In this document: positions 10,267 through 20,325 of the stretch, one piece after another | How the letters are laid out: each line of letters opens with the position of its first letter | Position numbering within the stretch: position 1 is the stretch's first letter | NCBI RefSeq assembly: GCF_030253575.1 | Contig: NC_080562.1 | Coordinates: forward strand, 26,005,352 to 26,069,351 | Source: Rhododendron vialii | Taxonomy: Eukaryota > Streptophyta > Magnoliopsida > Ericales > Ericaceae | DNA length: 64,000 nucleotides | Direction: 5' to 3' | Notes under the pieces: generated by a model | Told to the model about the DNA's origin: nothing | The model's database searches: none | The model's input: the letters and a program-made list of their open reading frames with translations, nothing else | Program-made: the position numbers and the translations under genes

Positions 10267-10785
10267 TAGGGCTGTAAATGAGTTGAGCAGCTCGCGAGTT
10301 CAGCTCGGTTCGAAGGATAAATGAGCAAGCTCGATTTTTTGGCTCGTTTAATAAACAAGCCGAGCTTGAACCTAGCAGGGCTCGGCTCGAACAAGTTCAT
10401 CTCAGCTCGAAATATATAGGTTCGGCTCGGCTCGGCTCAAACATGCCAATATATAGGTTCGCGATCAAGTTCGTCTCGGCTTGAAATATATAGGTTTGGC
10501 TCGGCTCGGCTCAAACATGCCAATATTCGATTCAACTCGGCTCGTTTAGCCAATTTTTCAATATTAAGGCTGAAAAGTTGACGAATCCGAGCCGAGCCGG
10601 CTCGTTTATTCTAGACCAAATACTAACGAGCCGAGCTCGAGCTTTGTACATTCTTGTCGAGCCGAGCTCGAGCCGAGATTTTCCGGCTCAATTCGAACTT
10701 GAGCCGAGCTCAAGCCAGACAATTCTGATCGAGCCGAGCTCGAACATGCCAATATTTGGTTTGGCTCGGCTCGTTTACACCCCTA
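10267..10785. mobile_element. Non-autonomous hAT-type element, 519 bp
   Basis: The ends are inverted repeats: TAGGGCTGTAAATGAGTTGAG on the left, matched on the right by the complement of a strand reading TAGGGGTGTAAACGAGCCGAG. The 8-bp flanks are ggtaatgt (10,259-10,266) and ggtaatgg (10,786-10,793), a TSD with one mismatch. The interior is made of GAGCCGAGCTCG-type repeats in both orientations, giving a very foldable sequence. There is no coding capacity. Confidence 0.75.
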
Positions 10786-10963
10786 GGTAATGGTAATGTT
10801 CATGACCCATTGGGCATTTAAGTTGACCCAATTCTAACCCAACTAATAAATGGGTTGGGTTGGGTCTATTTTTTAATAGGTGGATTTGGGTTTTCATAGT
10901 GAGTTTGTGTTCAATTAGATTTAGAGGCAAGCGCTAAAGTTTTGGTTAGAGATTGGAAAGCTC

Positions 10964-11331
10964 AGAGCACCAAACGAGCTGAATCGAGCCGAGCTTCAGA
11001 AGTTTCAAGCTTGTTTGTTAATTTTTTAAACGAACTCGAGCCGAGTTGGAGCTCAATTAAATTTTGATGAGCTGAGCTCAAGCTGAGTTTGCTTAGGTTT
11101 GAGTTGAACTCGAACTTGTTCACGAGCCTTAACGAGAGTCCAATTTTTTTTAGATTTTTATCTCTCATATTAGTATAAAACTGCAAATAAATTTTTTATT
11201 TTATGCATAAGTAAGTAAATTCATGCACATGTAAAATTATAAAAACATGATATAATTTAAGTTTATATTACTTTTAAAAGTTTATACATGTACAAGTTAT
11301 AAAACTTTCATTATAAATGTACGAGGTTATA
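10964..11331. mobile_element. Left part of a decayed hAT-like element split by a retrotransposon
   Basis: The interior words (caaacgagctgaatcgagccgagc, gagctcaagctgag) resemble the hAT element just upstream. The sequence stops at the left LTR of the Ty3/gypsy insertion and appears to resume at 20,078. The left end is too decayed to define. The DNA between 10,794 and 10,964 is AT-rich with a GGGTTGGGT-type repeat and no gene. Confidence 0.5.
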
Positions 11332-11564
11332 TGTAATACCCGTCCCGGATATTAGAGTATTTAATTCATCTTTTAATTGAATTATATGTTTTTGGGGTTG
11401 ATTTGTTTATGACGGAAGTTCGAGGGGCTTGTATGTGATTCATGGGTGGAGCATAAGTAAGTTTATGTTTCAATTGCGTACAATAATTTTCCCATAGCCT
11501 TTATCAAATATCCTGGAGGATATTTTGGGGGATATTTCTCCCCTATTCTCATCTTGCTTCCAAC

Positions 11565-11601
<37 letters not shown>

Positions 11602-13266
11602 GAGGAAGAGGAAGAAGAAGAAGAAGGAAAGAAAGAGAGGAGAGCTTGGAGTTTCTTGGTTGTCTAAGTTGTTGATCATCTAGGTAATTCCATGTCTTAA
11701 TTGTTAGATTTCATGTTTGGGTAAGCCTAATTTCATGCTTTAATAGTTGGGTTCATGCCTTAATTAGATAATGCAAGTTAAGTTGGGTATGAGAAGAATA
11801 CCACTTGAATATTTTGAATTGTTGTATTTTAAGCTTCTTGATTCATGGGGTTTGAGTTTCTTAAGTAGCTCTTTGATATACATGAGTTAAAGCATGATTT
11901 GGTGTAGTTTGAGGAGTTTTAGATGTGGTTTGAGTAGAGAAAAAGGTTAGGAATCGGAAGGAAATCGTGCTGGATTTTCGCTGAAAAACCCAGTTGGTAC
12001 CCGTACCACTTTTTGGTGGTACCTGTACCGACGGATCAGAACTGAAACATTTGGGTCGATTTTGGGTGGGTACCGGTACTGAGTTTTGTGGTACCTGTAC
12101 CTCTCGGGTAACTTTTCAGCAATTGTTGTGGAACTTCGTACGATCATATCTTTTTCATCCGGACTCCGTTTTGGGCAAATTATATATCAAAATTCGTGTA
12201 CCGAAAGTGTACTTTCCATTGGTGGTGGTCTCAAGAGCTAGCTCAAGGCCAATAAGAAGTTATGGTTAAGATAGGACGAATTGGTCATAAGTTTTCAAAC
12301 CGATTTCAAGAGTTATTTTATATTTGAACTTTAAGCATGTTTTAGGACACTTCTAGGTGTTGACATGGACATATTTGTATTCGATAGTCATCGTTTAGCT
12401 TCTTGTTAGCTTTGTAACTTTGTGCCGAGTATTCGTGGAATTCGTAACTAATATGAGTTAACTTGTGGTTAGGTAAAGAGCCGGTCTTTCAAGAGGTGCC
12501 GAAATCTTAGTTTGGCATACTTTAGTCGATACGAAGGTGAGTGTGTTTGATATGGTAATGTTCAATGAGATGTTACAAGGTGGTGATTGTATATCATGCT
12601 ATTTGAGATCTAGCTAATGATATATGTTTATTGGGTGTTGATTGTAACCGCTAAAGGGTTGTGGAGTGAGTCACACCATGTCGTGGGCCATGCCGTCTAA
12701 TTAACGGTGAATGGGAATGTGGTGTGCGGGACACAATGCCTTGGTTACATGGGAATGTGGCAGACGTGCCATTGCGTGTGTGATGTTTTTATATGTGGTT
12801 ATATAATTGAGTACTTGTGTTGAGTTTGTGTGAATTACATTCAAGTGAGATATTCTTTCAGGTTGTGTGATATTTTATTGAATGTATTCTATATCTCACA
12901 CACTCTGGTTTTCCTTTTTGGATTGCCAGGTTACAGGTGGCCGTAGAGTTGGTCCACTGCCGATCGACGTTTTTGGGACACTTGTATTAGTATCGAGTGT
13001 CGGTATTTTTGGTCGAATTGGTTGTATTGGGTCAAACTCGTACTTTTGCTAAACTCATGTTGTGGTTAATGTTGTCAAGTACTCTTTGACTTCGAGTTTG
13101 TAATTATCGTAGACACCTTGTTTATTATTAATGTTAAGTCTTCCGCTGGGGTTTTACTCTATTCCTTATTTAGTTATCGTATAGTTGTTTGTCTTTTGTG
13201 TGGAATGCCGCGTGGCCGTGTCGGTTCGGGCCCACTTCGGGTGTCGTTCCGGGGCGGGGCGTGACA
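11332..13266 (+). repeat. 5' LTR
   Basis: The 1,935-bp LTR carries a long AG microsatellite (about 11,567-11,598). It also holds four GTAC-NN-GTAC motifs at 11,996-12,007, 12,018-12,029, 12,069-12,080 and 12,090-12,101. The 3' end is GC-rich (cggggcggggcgtgaca). Open frames inside it are not genes. Confidence 0.95.
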
Positions 13267-13269
13267 GCT

Positions 13270-13281
13270 TGGTATCAGAGC
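13270..13281 (+). other. Primer-binding site (tRNA-iMet)
   Basis: TGGTATCAGAGC begins 3 bp after the LTR and matches the complement of the 3' end of plant initiator methionine tRNA, the usual primer of Ty3/gypsy elements. Confidence 0.9.
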
Positions 13282-13444
13282 TAGTACGTTCTAGTCTCTG
13301 TGTGGAGAGTCGTTTGGGGTTTGGTAGTGGACCATAGGAGTAATGTGATTGTCGAATGGAGGGAGTGTTTGCTAACGGGTGAGTTATATATCTAATATTG
13401 TGTTTGCTATTGGTTGTTAAAGTGATTGAAATAGATATTGGGAA

Positions 13445-14383
13445 ATGGCTTCGGAGCATACAGTTCATGCCGAGGATGCTGCGTCTAGTGGTGATGAGGT
13501 TCAGCAACCTGAAGTTCCTGTACAGCAACCGGTTGTAGGGGCTACCGATAGACTTCTTGCAGCTGTGGCCTTGCTCGCAGAACAACAAGCAGCTCTTATG
13601 CAATGGCAAACTACAGAGGCAATGACTCGTGGAACGGGCACTGGGTTACTTGAAAGGTTCAAAAAGCTATTTACCATGGAGTTTGAGGGGGCAATTGACC
13701 CAAGTGATGCTGAGGAATGGCTTAAGGCTGTGGAGCGGGTGTTAAATGCTATGGGGGTGACAGACGCACAAAAGCTGACATTGGCAACTTTTAGCTTGAA
13801 AGGTGAAGCTCGAGATTGGTGGGAGTCGTTTGAAAGGTAATGGACTGCCCCTCTGCCAGGAGTTATACCGGCGGTATCGCGAGTGGTGACGTGGGAGCGT
13901 TTTGTTAAAGGGTTCAATGATCACTACTTTCCGAAGAGTTGGAAATTGGACCAGGAAGCGGCATTTATTGAATTGAGGCAAGGTAGTATGACTGTTCCAG
14001 AGTATGAAGCAAGGTTTGCAAAATTGTCAAAATATGCTCCAGACTTGGTGAGCACGGAAGAAAAAAGATGTCAGCGGTTCCGAAAAGGACTTTTACCGAA
14101 GGTAGCTACAAGGTTGACTACCTACGAGCAAGAGGAATATGCTCGGTTAGTGGAAATGGCCAGGATGGTTGGAAAGGATATTCAGGACTACAACGAAAGC
14201 CGGGAGTCATACAAGAAAAATAAGACGGAAGGTGCGGCATTTGGTAAATCCGGAGGCGGTAATAACAAGGGTGGGGGTCAAAAATCTCAAGTTACCAAAA
14301 CTCAAGATTTTGGAAAATCACAAGGGGTTCCACGGGGTGGTGGAAAGGGAAGTCGGGACAAGAGACTAATAGGCAGACAATGA
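13445..14383 (+). pseudogene. gag (capsid) reading frame with one in-frame stop
   Basis: The frame starts MASEHTVHAEDAASSGDEVQ and carries a retrotransposon Gag domain (FEGAIDPSDAEEWLKAVERV, then RDWWESFER). A TAA at 13,838-13,840 interrupts it; the same frame then continues WTAPLPG...VTWERFVKGFNDHYFP to 14,383. CAA to TAA is the simplest explanation. The frame ends in an ATGA overlap with pol. The zinc knuckles that normally close Gag are in the pol frame, which is already open for at least 100 bp upstream of its ATG. A frame change of one base therefore separates the capsid part from the rest. Confidence 0.85.
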
Positions 14384-17300
14384 GTGGTGCTACAACAATA
14401 ACTCGCCGATGTTTTAATTGTGGATCAACAGATCATTTGATGAGGGATTGTCTGAATACAACAAAGGGTTTCAAGTGCTTTACTTGTGGAGAGGTGGGGC
14501 ACATGGCGGCTCAATGTCCTCGGGTACAAGCGCCAGCGGCATCTTCGGTGGGAAGTGCTCAAGGAGGTAGAGGTGGAGGAGCTAGTGGTTCTACGGCAAC
14601 AGGAAGGGTGTTTGCGATCACACGTCAAGGGGCACAGGCTTCACCGGGGGTAGTGACAGGTACTTTGGTTATTTCTGGTATTTATGCGCGTGTGTTGCTA
14701 GACCCTGAATCTACGCATTCTTTTGTGTCTAATGCTTTCATAAAACATTTAGACAAGCCTGTTAAACTTTTAAATGTTGCTTTAGCTATTTCTACACCAG
14801 TGGGTGAGGTAGTAGTTATTAATGTGTGTTACGCGAGTTGTGGGTTGGTGGTTGGGGGAAGGAGGTTATTTGTAGATTTGTTGCCGCTGTATATGACTGA
14901 CTTTGATGTGATCTTGGGTATGGATTTCTTATCGGAGTATCATGCCGTTATGGATTGCTTTAATAAGGAAGTTACATTTCAATTACCGGATAGCGTTGAG
15001 GTGAAGTTCTGTGGTGATTTAGTAGTGAGTTCTACTTGTCGTGTTTCGGCTCTTAAGGCCAAATCTTTATTGAGTAAAGGTTATGAAGGGTACATTGCTT
15101 ATGTGGTCGACACCGAAAAGAGAGCACTGAAACTAGAGGAAATACCAATTGTTAATGAGTTCGCGGATGTATTTCCGGATGAGTTGCCGGGTATCGTGCC
15201 GGACCGTGAAGTTGAGTTCACTATCGAGTTGTTGCCGGGTACTAATCCGATATCTATTACTCCGTATCGTATGGCGCCGGCAGAGTTGCTTGAGTTGAAA
15301 GTGCAGCTAAAAGAATTGCTGGATCGGGGATTCATTCAGCCTAGTATATCGCCGTGGGGTGCACCAGTCTTATTTGTTAAGAAAAAAGATGGTTCCATGC
15401 GTATGTGTATCGATTATCGACAGTTGAATAAAGTGACGATTCGGAATCAATATCCATTGCCTAGGATAGATGATTTGTTTGATCAGTTGCACGGGGCTAC
15501 AGTATTCTCCAAAATTGATTTGAGATCAGGTTATCATCAGATTAAAGTAAGGGATAGTGATGTATCGAGGACAGCTTTTCGTACCAGGTATGGTCATTAT
15601 GAGTTTTTGGTCATGCCATTCGGTTTGACCAATGCTCCAGCAGTTTTCATGGATTTGATGAATCGGGTATTTCGGCCGTTCTTGGATACTTTTGTTATCG
15701 TGTTTATCGATGATATTCTTGTTTATTCTCACACCAAGGAGGAACATGAGGATCATCTACGTATCGTGCTACAAGTCTTACGTAACAATCATTTATTTGG
15801 GAAGCTTAGCAAGTGTACGTTCTGGTTGGACGGTGTGGAATTCTTGGGGCACGTGATTTCTGCTGATGGAGTTTGTGTAGATCCTAAGAAGATAGAAGCG
15901 ATGGTTAATTGGGAAAGTCCCAAAAGTGTTTCAGAGATTCGAAGTTTTCTTGGCTTGGCGGGATATTATCGGAAGTTTATTCAGGGTTTTTCCGCTATTG
16001 CTTTACCGATGACGAAATTGACTAGGAAGGATGTGAAATTTGTATGGTCTGAAGAGTGTGAGGGCAGTTTTCTTGAGTTGAAGAAACGGTTAGTATCGGC
16101 TCCAGTTTTGACAATTCCGATTGGTACGAAGGATTTGGTGGTTTACACTGATGCTTCATTGCAGGGATTGGGTTGTGTTTTGATGCAGCGGGGTAAAGTT
16201 ATAGCTTATGCGTCGAGACAGTTGAAAGTTCATGAACAAAATTATCCTACGCATGATTTGGAGTTAGCGGCCGTGGTTTTTGCTCTCAAAATTTGGAGGC
16301 ATTATTTGTATGGAGTATCGTGTGAAATTTTCAGTGATCATCAGAGTTTAAAATATTTATTCACGCAGAAGGACTTGAATTTGAGGCAGCGACGATGGAT
16401 GGAATTGATAAAGGACTACGATTGTTCTATACACTATCACCCAGGTAAGGCGAATGTGGTTGCCGATGCTTTGAGTCGAAAGACCGTGGGAAGATTGGCT
16501 TGTGTACAGTGTTCTAGAGTTTTGGCTTTCATTGAATTGAAACAAATGGGAGTGGAGTTTTCACTGAGAAGTAGTGGAGCTTTGTTAGCTAGTTTCAGCG
16601 TTCGACCTTTGTTTATAGATCGGATCAGAGATGGGCAGTGGCAGGATCCTGATTCGCAAGAGTTCAGACGGCGTGTAATGAAGGGGAAAATGCCTGAGTT
16701 CGGTATTCGGGATGATGGTATGATCATGTTTGGTAAGAGAATGTGTTTGCCAAATGACATAGTTTTAAAGAAGGAAATTTTAGATGAAGCTCATTGTTCT
16801 GCATATGCTATGCATCCGGGAAGCACTAAATTGTATCGTGATTTGAGAGAATATTTCTGGTGGAGCGGTATGAAAAGAGAGATTGCGGAGTATGTGGCTG
16901 GTTGTGAAACTTGTCAACGAGTGAAGGCAGAACATCAGAGACCAGCGGGTTTGTTGCAGAATCTTCCAATACCGGAGTGGAAATGGGATCACGTGACAAT
17001 GGATTTTGTGACAGGTTTGCCACGTTCAAAAGGGGGATACGACTCAATTTGGGTTATTGTTGATCGGTTAACAAAGTCAGCTCACTTCTTACCGGTTAAG
17101 ACTACGTACACCACGGATAAGTATGCTAAGTTATATGTTGACGAGATTGTCAGATTGCATGGGGCACCTATATCTATTGTTAGTGATAGAGATCCTAAAT
17201 TTACTTCTAGATTTTGGTTTAGCCTACAACATGCTATGGGAACTTCTTTAAAATTTAGTACTGCATTTCATCCACAAACAGATGGTCAGTCGGAGCGGAC

Positions 17301-18117
17301 TATACAGATTTTAGAGGATATGCTAAGAGCGAGTGTTCTGGATTTCGGTGGCGGTTGGGAAGAGAAATTGTCATTGGCGGAATTCGCTTATAATAATAGC
17401 TACCAGAGTAGTATTGGCATGCCACCGTATGAGGCCTTGTATGGCAGAAGATGCAGGACACCGATTTGTTGGGAGGATGTAGGTGAAAGGAGTATGTTGG
17501 AACGAGAGTTAGAATTCATAAAACAAACAGGTGAAGATGCCGAGGAGGAAACACTAGGTCCAGAGTTAATACAACAAACAGCAGATGGTGTTAGATTGAT
17601 TAGAGAACGTTTGAAAATTGCACAGAGCCGTCAAAAGAGTTATGCGGATAAACGGAGACGTGAGTTAGAGTTTGCGGTTGGTGACTTTGTATTTATTCGT
17701 GTTTCACCTTGGAAAGGGGTTATTCGTTTTCAAAAGAAAGGGAAATTGGCACCTAGATATATTGGTCCTTATGAAATTGTTGGAAGAGTTGGCGTTACAG
17801 CTTATCGTTTGGCATTACCGGTTGAGTTGGCTCGGTTACACGATGTGTTTCATGTCTCCATGCTTCGGAAATTTGTGGGAGATCCATCACTTATTCTGGG
17901 TTCGGAACCGTTGGAACTTTGTGAGGATTTGTCCTATGAGGAGACACCGGTTGAGATTCTTGATCGAAAGGAGCAAGTTTTGCGTTCTAAGGTTATACCC
18001 TATGTGAAAGTATTGTGGCGGAATCACAAGGTTGAGGAGGCTACGTGGGAGGGCGAGGGGTCAATGAAACAAAAGTATCCGCATTTGTTTCAGACAGGTA
18101 ATTCAATTTCGGGATGA
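14380..18117 (+). CDS. Pol polyprotein: zinc knuckles, protease, RT, RNase H, integrase, chromodomain-like tail
   Basis: The frame is 1,245 codons, uninterrupted. Two CCHC knuckles lie at residues about 11-25 and 31-45 ([28 protein letters not shown]). The protease motif at about 106-114 reads [10 protein letters not shown]; plant relatives normally have DSG or DPG, so the active-site Gly appears changed to Glu. RT lies at about 275-450 with the catalytic box FIDDILVYS. RNase H lies at about 585-700 ([24 protein letters not shown]). Integrase has an HHCC finger ([11 protein letters not shown]) and a DDE core ([25 protein letters not shown]). A C-terminal [20 protein letters not shown] module is followed by a chromodomain-like end ([14 protein letters not shown] ... 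EATWE). Gene order fits Ty3/gypsy. Confidence 0.95.
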   Translation: MSGATTITRRCFNCGSTDHLMRDCLNTTKGFKCFTCGEVGHMAAQCPRVQAPAASSVGSAQGGRGGGASGSTATGRVFAITRQGAQASPGVVTGTLVISGIYARVLLDPESTHSFVSNAFIKHLDKPVKLLNVALAISTPVGEVVVINVCYASCGLVVGGRRLFVDLLPLYMTDFDVILGMDFLSEYHAVMDCFNKEVTFQLPDSVEVKFCGDLVVSSTCRVSALKAKSLLSKGYEGYIAYVVDTEKRALKLEEIPIVNEFADVFPDELPGIVPDREVEFTIELLPGTNPISITPYRMAPAELLELKVQLKELLDRGFIQPSISPWGAPVLFVKKKDGSMRMCIDYRQLNKVTIRNQYPLPRIDDLFDQLHGATVFSKIDLRSGYHQIKVRDSDVSRTAFRTRYGHYEFLVMPFGLTNAPAVFMDLMNRVFRPFLDTFVIVFIDDILVYSHTKEEHEDHLRIVLQVLRNNHLFGKLSKCTFWLDGVEFLGHVISADGVCVDPKKIEAMVNWESPKSVSEIRSFLGLAGYYRKFIQGFSAIALPMTKLTRKDVKFVWSEECEGSFLELKKRLVSAPVLTIPIGTKDLVVYTDASLQGLGCVLMQRGKVIAYASRQLKVHEQNYPTHDLELAAVVFALKIWRHYLYGVSCEIFSDHQSLKYLFTQKDLNLRQRRWMELIKDYDCSIHYHPGKANVVADALSRKTVGRLACVQCSRVLAFIELKQMGVEFSLRSSGALLASFSVRPLFIDRIRDGQWQDPDSQEFRRRVMKGKMPEFGIRDDGMIMFGKRMCLPNDIVLKKEILDEAHCSAYAMHPGSTKLYRDLREYFWWSGMKREIAEYVAGCETCQRVKAEHQRPAGLLQNLPIPEWKWDHVTMDFVTGLPRSKGGYDSIWVIVDRLTKSAHFLPVKTTYTTDKYAKLYVDEIVRLHGAPISIVSDRDPKFTSRFWFSLQHAMGTSLKFSTAFHPQTDGQSERTIQILEDMLRASVLDFGGGWEEKLSLAEFAYNNSYQSSIGMPPYEALYGRRCRTPICWEDVGERSMLERELEFIKQTGEDAEEETLGPELIQQTADGVRLIRERLKIAQSRQKSYADKRRRELEFAVGDFVFIRVSPWKGVIRFQKKGKLAPRYIGPYEIVGRVGVTAYRLALPVELARLHDVFHVSMLRKFVGDPSLILGSEPLELCEDLSYEETPVEILDRKEQVLRSKVIPYVKVLWRNHKVEEATWEGEGSMKQKYPHLFQTGNSISG

Positions 18118-18125
18118 AATTTTCT

Positions 18126-18138
18126 AAGGGGGGGAGAG
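18126..18138 (+). other. Polypurine tract
   Basis: AAGGGGGGGAGAG lies one base before the 3' LTR and primes plus-strand synthesis in this class. Confidence 0.9.
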
Positions 18139-18139
18139 T

Positions 18140-18372
18140 TGTAATACCCGTCCCGGATATTAGAGTATTTAATTCATCTTTTAATTGAATTATATGTTTT
18201 TGGGGTTGATTTGTTTATGACGGAAGTTCGAGGGGCTTGTATGTGATTCATGGGTGGAGCATAAGTAAGTTTATGTTTCAATTGCGTACAATAATTTTCC
18301 CATAGCCTTTATAAAATATCCTGGAGGATATTTTGGGGGATATTTCTCCCCTATTCTCATCTTGCTTCCAAC

Positions 18373-18415
<43 letters not shown>

Positions 18416-20077
18416 GAGGAAGAGGAAGAAGAAGAAGGAAAGGAAGAGAGGAGAGCTTGGAGTTTCTTGGTTGTCTAAGTTGTTGATCATCTAGGTAATT
18501 CCATGTCTTAATTGTTAGATTTCATGTTTGGGTAAGCCTAATTTCATGCTTTAATAGTTGGGTTCATGCCTTAATTAGATAATGCAAGTTAAGTTGGGTA
18601 TGAGAAGAATACCACTTGAATATTTTGAATTGTTGTATTTTAAGCTTCTTGATTCATGGGGTTTGAGTTTCTTAAGTAGCTCTTTGATATACATGAGTTA
18701 AAGCATGATTTGGTGTAGTTTGAGGAGTTTTAGATGTGGTTTGAGCAGAGAAAAAGGTTGGGAATCGGAAGGAAATCGTGCTAGATTTTCGCTGAAAAAC
18801 CCAGTTGGTACCCGTACCACTTTTTGGTGGTACCTGTACCGACGGATCAGAACTGAAACATTTGGGTCGATTTTGGGTGGGTACCGGTACTGAGTTTTGT
18901 GGTACCTGTACCTCTCGGGTAACTTTTCAGCAATTGTTGTGGAACTTCGTACGATCATATCTTTTTCATCCGGACTCCGTTTTGGGCAAATTATATATCA
19001 AAATTCGTGTACCGAAAGTGTACTTTCCATTGGTGGTGGTCTCAAGAGCTAGCTCAAGGCCAATAAGAAGTTATGGTTATGATAGGACGAATTGGTCATA
19101 AGTTTTCAAACCGATTTCAAGAGTTATTTTATATTTGAACTTTAAGCATGTTTTAGGACACTTCTAGGTGTTGACATGGACATATTTGTATTCGATAGTC
19201 ATCGTTTAGCTTCTTGTTAGCTTTGTAACTTTGTGCCGAGTATTCGTGGAATTCGTAACTAATATGAGTTAACTTGTGGCTAGGTAAAGAGCCGGTCTTT
19301 CAAGAGGTGCCGAAATCTTAGTTTGGCATACTTTGGTCGATACGAAGGTGAGTGTGTTTGATATGGTAATGTTCAATGAGATGTTACAAGGTGGTGATTG
19401 TATATCATGCTATTTGAGATCTAGCTAATGATATATGTTTATTGGGTGTTGATTGTAACCGCTAAAGGGTTGTGGAGTGAGTCACACCATGTCGTGGGCC
19501 ATGCCGTCTAATTAACGGTGAATGGGAATGTGGTGTGCGGGACACAATGCCTTGGTTACATGGGAATGTGGCAGACGTGCCATTGCGTGTGTGATGTTTT
19601 TACATGTGGTTATATAATTGAGTACTTGTGTTGAGTTTGTGTGAATTACATTCAAGTGAGATATTCTTTTGGGTTGTGTGATATTTTATTGAATGTATTC
19701 TATATCTCACACACTCTGGTTTTCCTTTTTGGATTGTCAAGTTACAGGTGGCCGTAGAGTTGGTCCACTGCCGGTCGACGTTTTGGGGACACTTGTATTA
19801 GTATCGAGTGTCGGAATTTTTGGTCGAATTGGTTGTATTGGGTCAAACTCGTACTTTTGCTAAACTCATGTTGTGGTTAATGTTGTCAAGTACTCTTTGA
19901 CTTCGAGTTTGTAATTATCGTAGACACCTTGTTTATTATTAATGTTAAGTCTTCCGCTGGGGTTTTACTCTATTCCTTATTTAGTTGTCGTATAGTTGTT
20001 TGTCTTTTGTGTGGAATGCCGCGTGGCCGTGTCGGTTCGGGCCCACTTCGGGTGTCGTTCCGGGGCGGGGCGTGACA
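18140..20077 (+). repeat. 3' LTR
   Basis: This 1,938-bp copy is nearly identical to the 5' LTR. Differences seen include a longer AG run (about 18,375-18,411) and about 17-20 scattered substitutions. It carries the same four GTAC-NN-GTAC motifs. Confidence 0.95.
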
Positions 20078-20310
20078 TTATACATATTCAAGGTCATATA
20101 TGAAATTTATATGAGAAATATTTGAATACTCTAGGTTTTGCGAGCCTAATCAAGCCAAATACTGTTAGGTTCAAATTCAACTCGTTTATTAAAAGAGCCT
20201 AAAATGGAGGCTAACATTCAATTCGTTTACTACCCAAATCGAACTCAAACGAGCCTTTATTGAGTCAAGCTTCAACATTTCACAAATGGCTCACTTCATT
20301 TGCAACCCTA
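20078..20310. mobile_element. Right part of the split hAT-like element
   Basis: After the TTATA duplication the interior words resume (gcgagcctaatcaagcc, caaacgagcc). The segment ends CATTTGCAACCCTA, the complement of a TAGGGTTGCAAATG end typical of the hAT-like family seen at 10,267. No 8-bp TSD could be matched on the left. Confidence 0.5.
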
Positions 20311-20325
20311 GGCCTAGGCTAAATA

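Larger units (their letters stand above)
11332..20077 (+). mobile_element. Nearly complete Ty3/gypsy LTR retrotransposon, chromovirus (Tekay/Del-like)
   Basis: The element has two LTRs of 1,935 and 1,938 bp that begin TGTAATACCC and end GCGTGACA. A perfect 5-bp TSD TTATA flanks it (11,327-11,331 and 20,078-20,082). It also has a tRNA-iMet primer site, a gag frame, a pol frame (protease, RT, RNase H, integrase) and a purine tract, in the Ty3/gypsy order. By eye the LTRs differ at about 17-20 positions apart from the AG repeat, so insertion was recent. The pol C-terminus with a chromodomain-like region points to the chromovirus branch. It is inactive as it stands because of a gag stop and a changed protease motif. 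Confidence 0.95.

Noticed and set aside
11470..11679. Small open frame over the AG microsatellite, also at 18,278-18,490
   Set aside because: Produced by the dinucleotide repeat in both LTRs; no domain.
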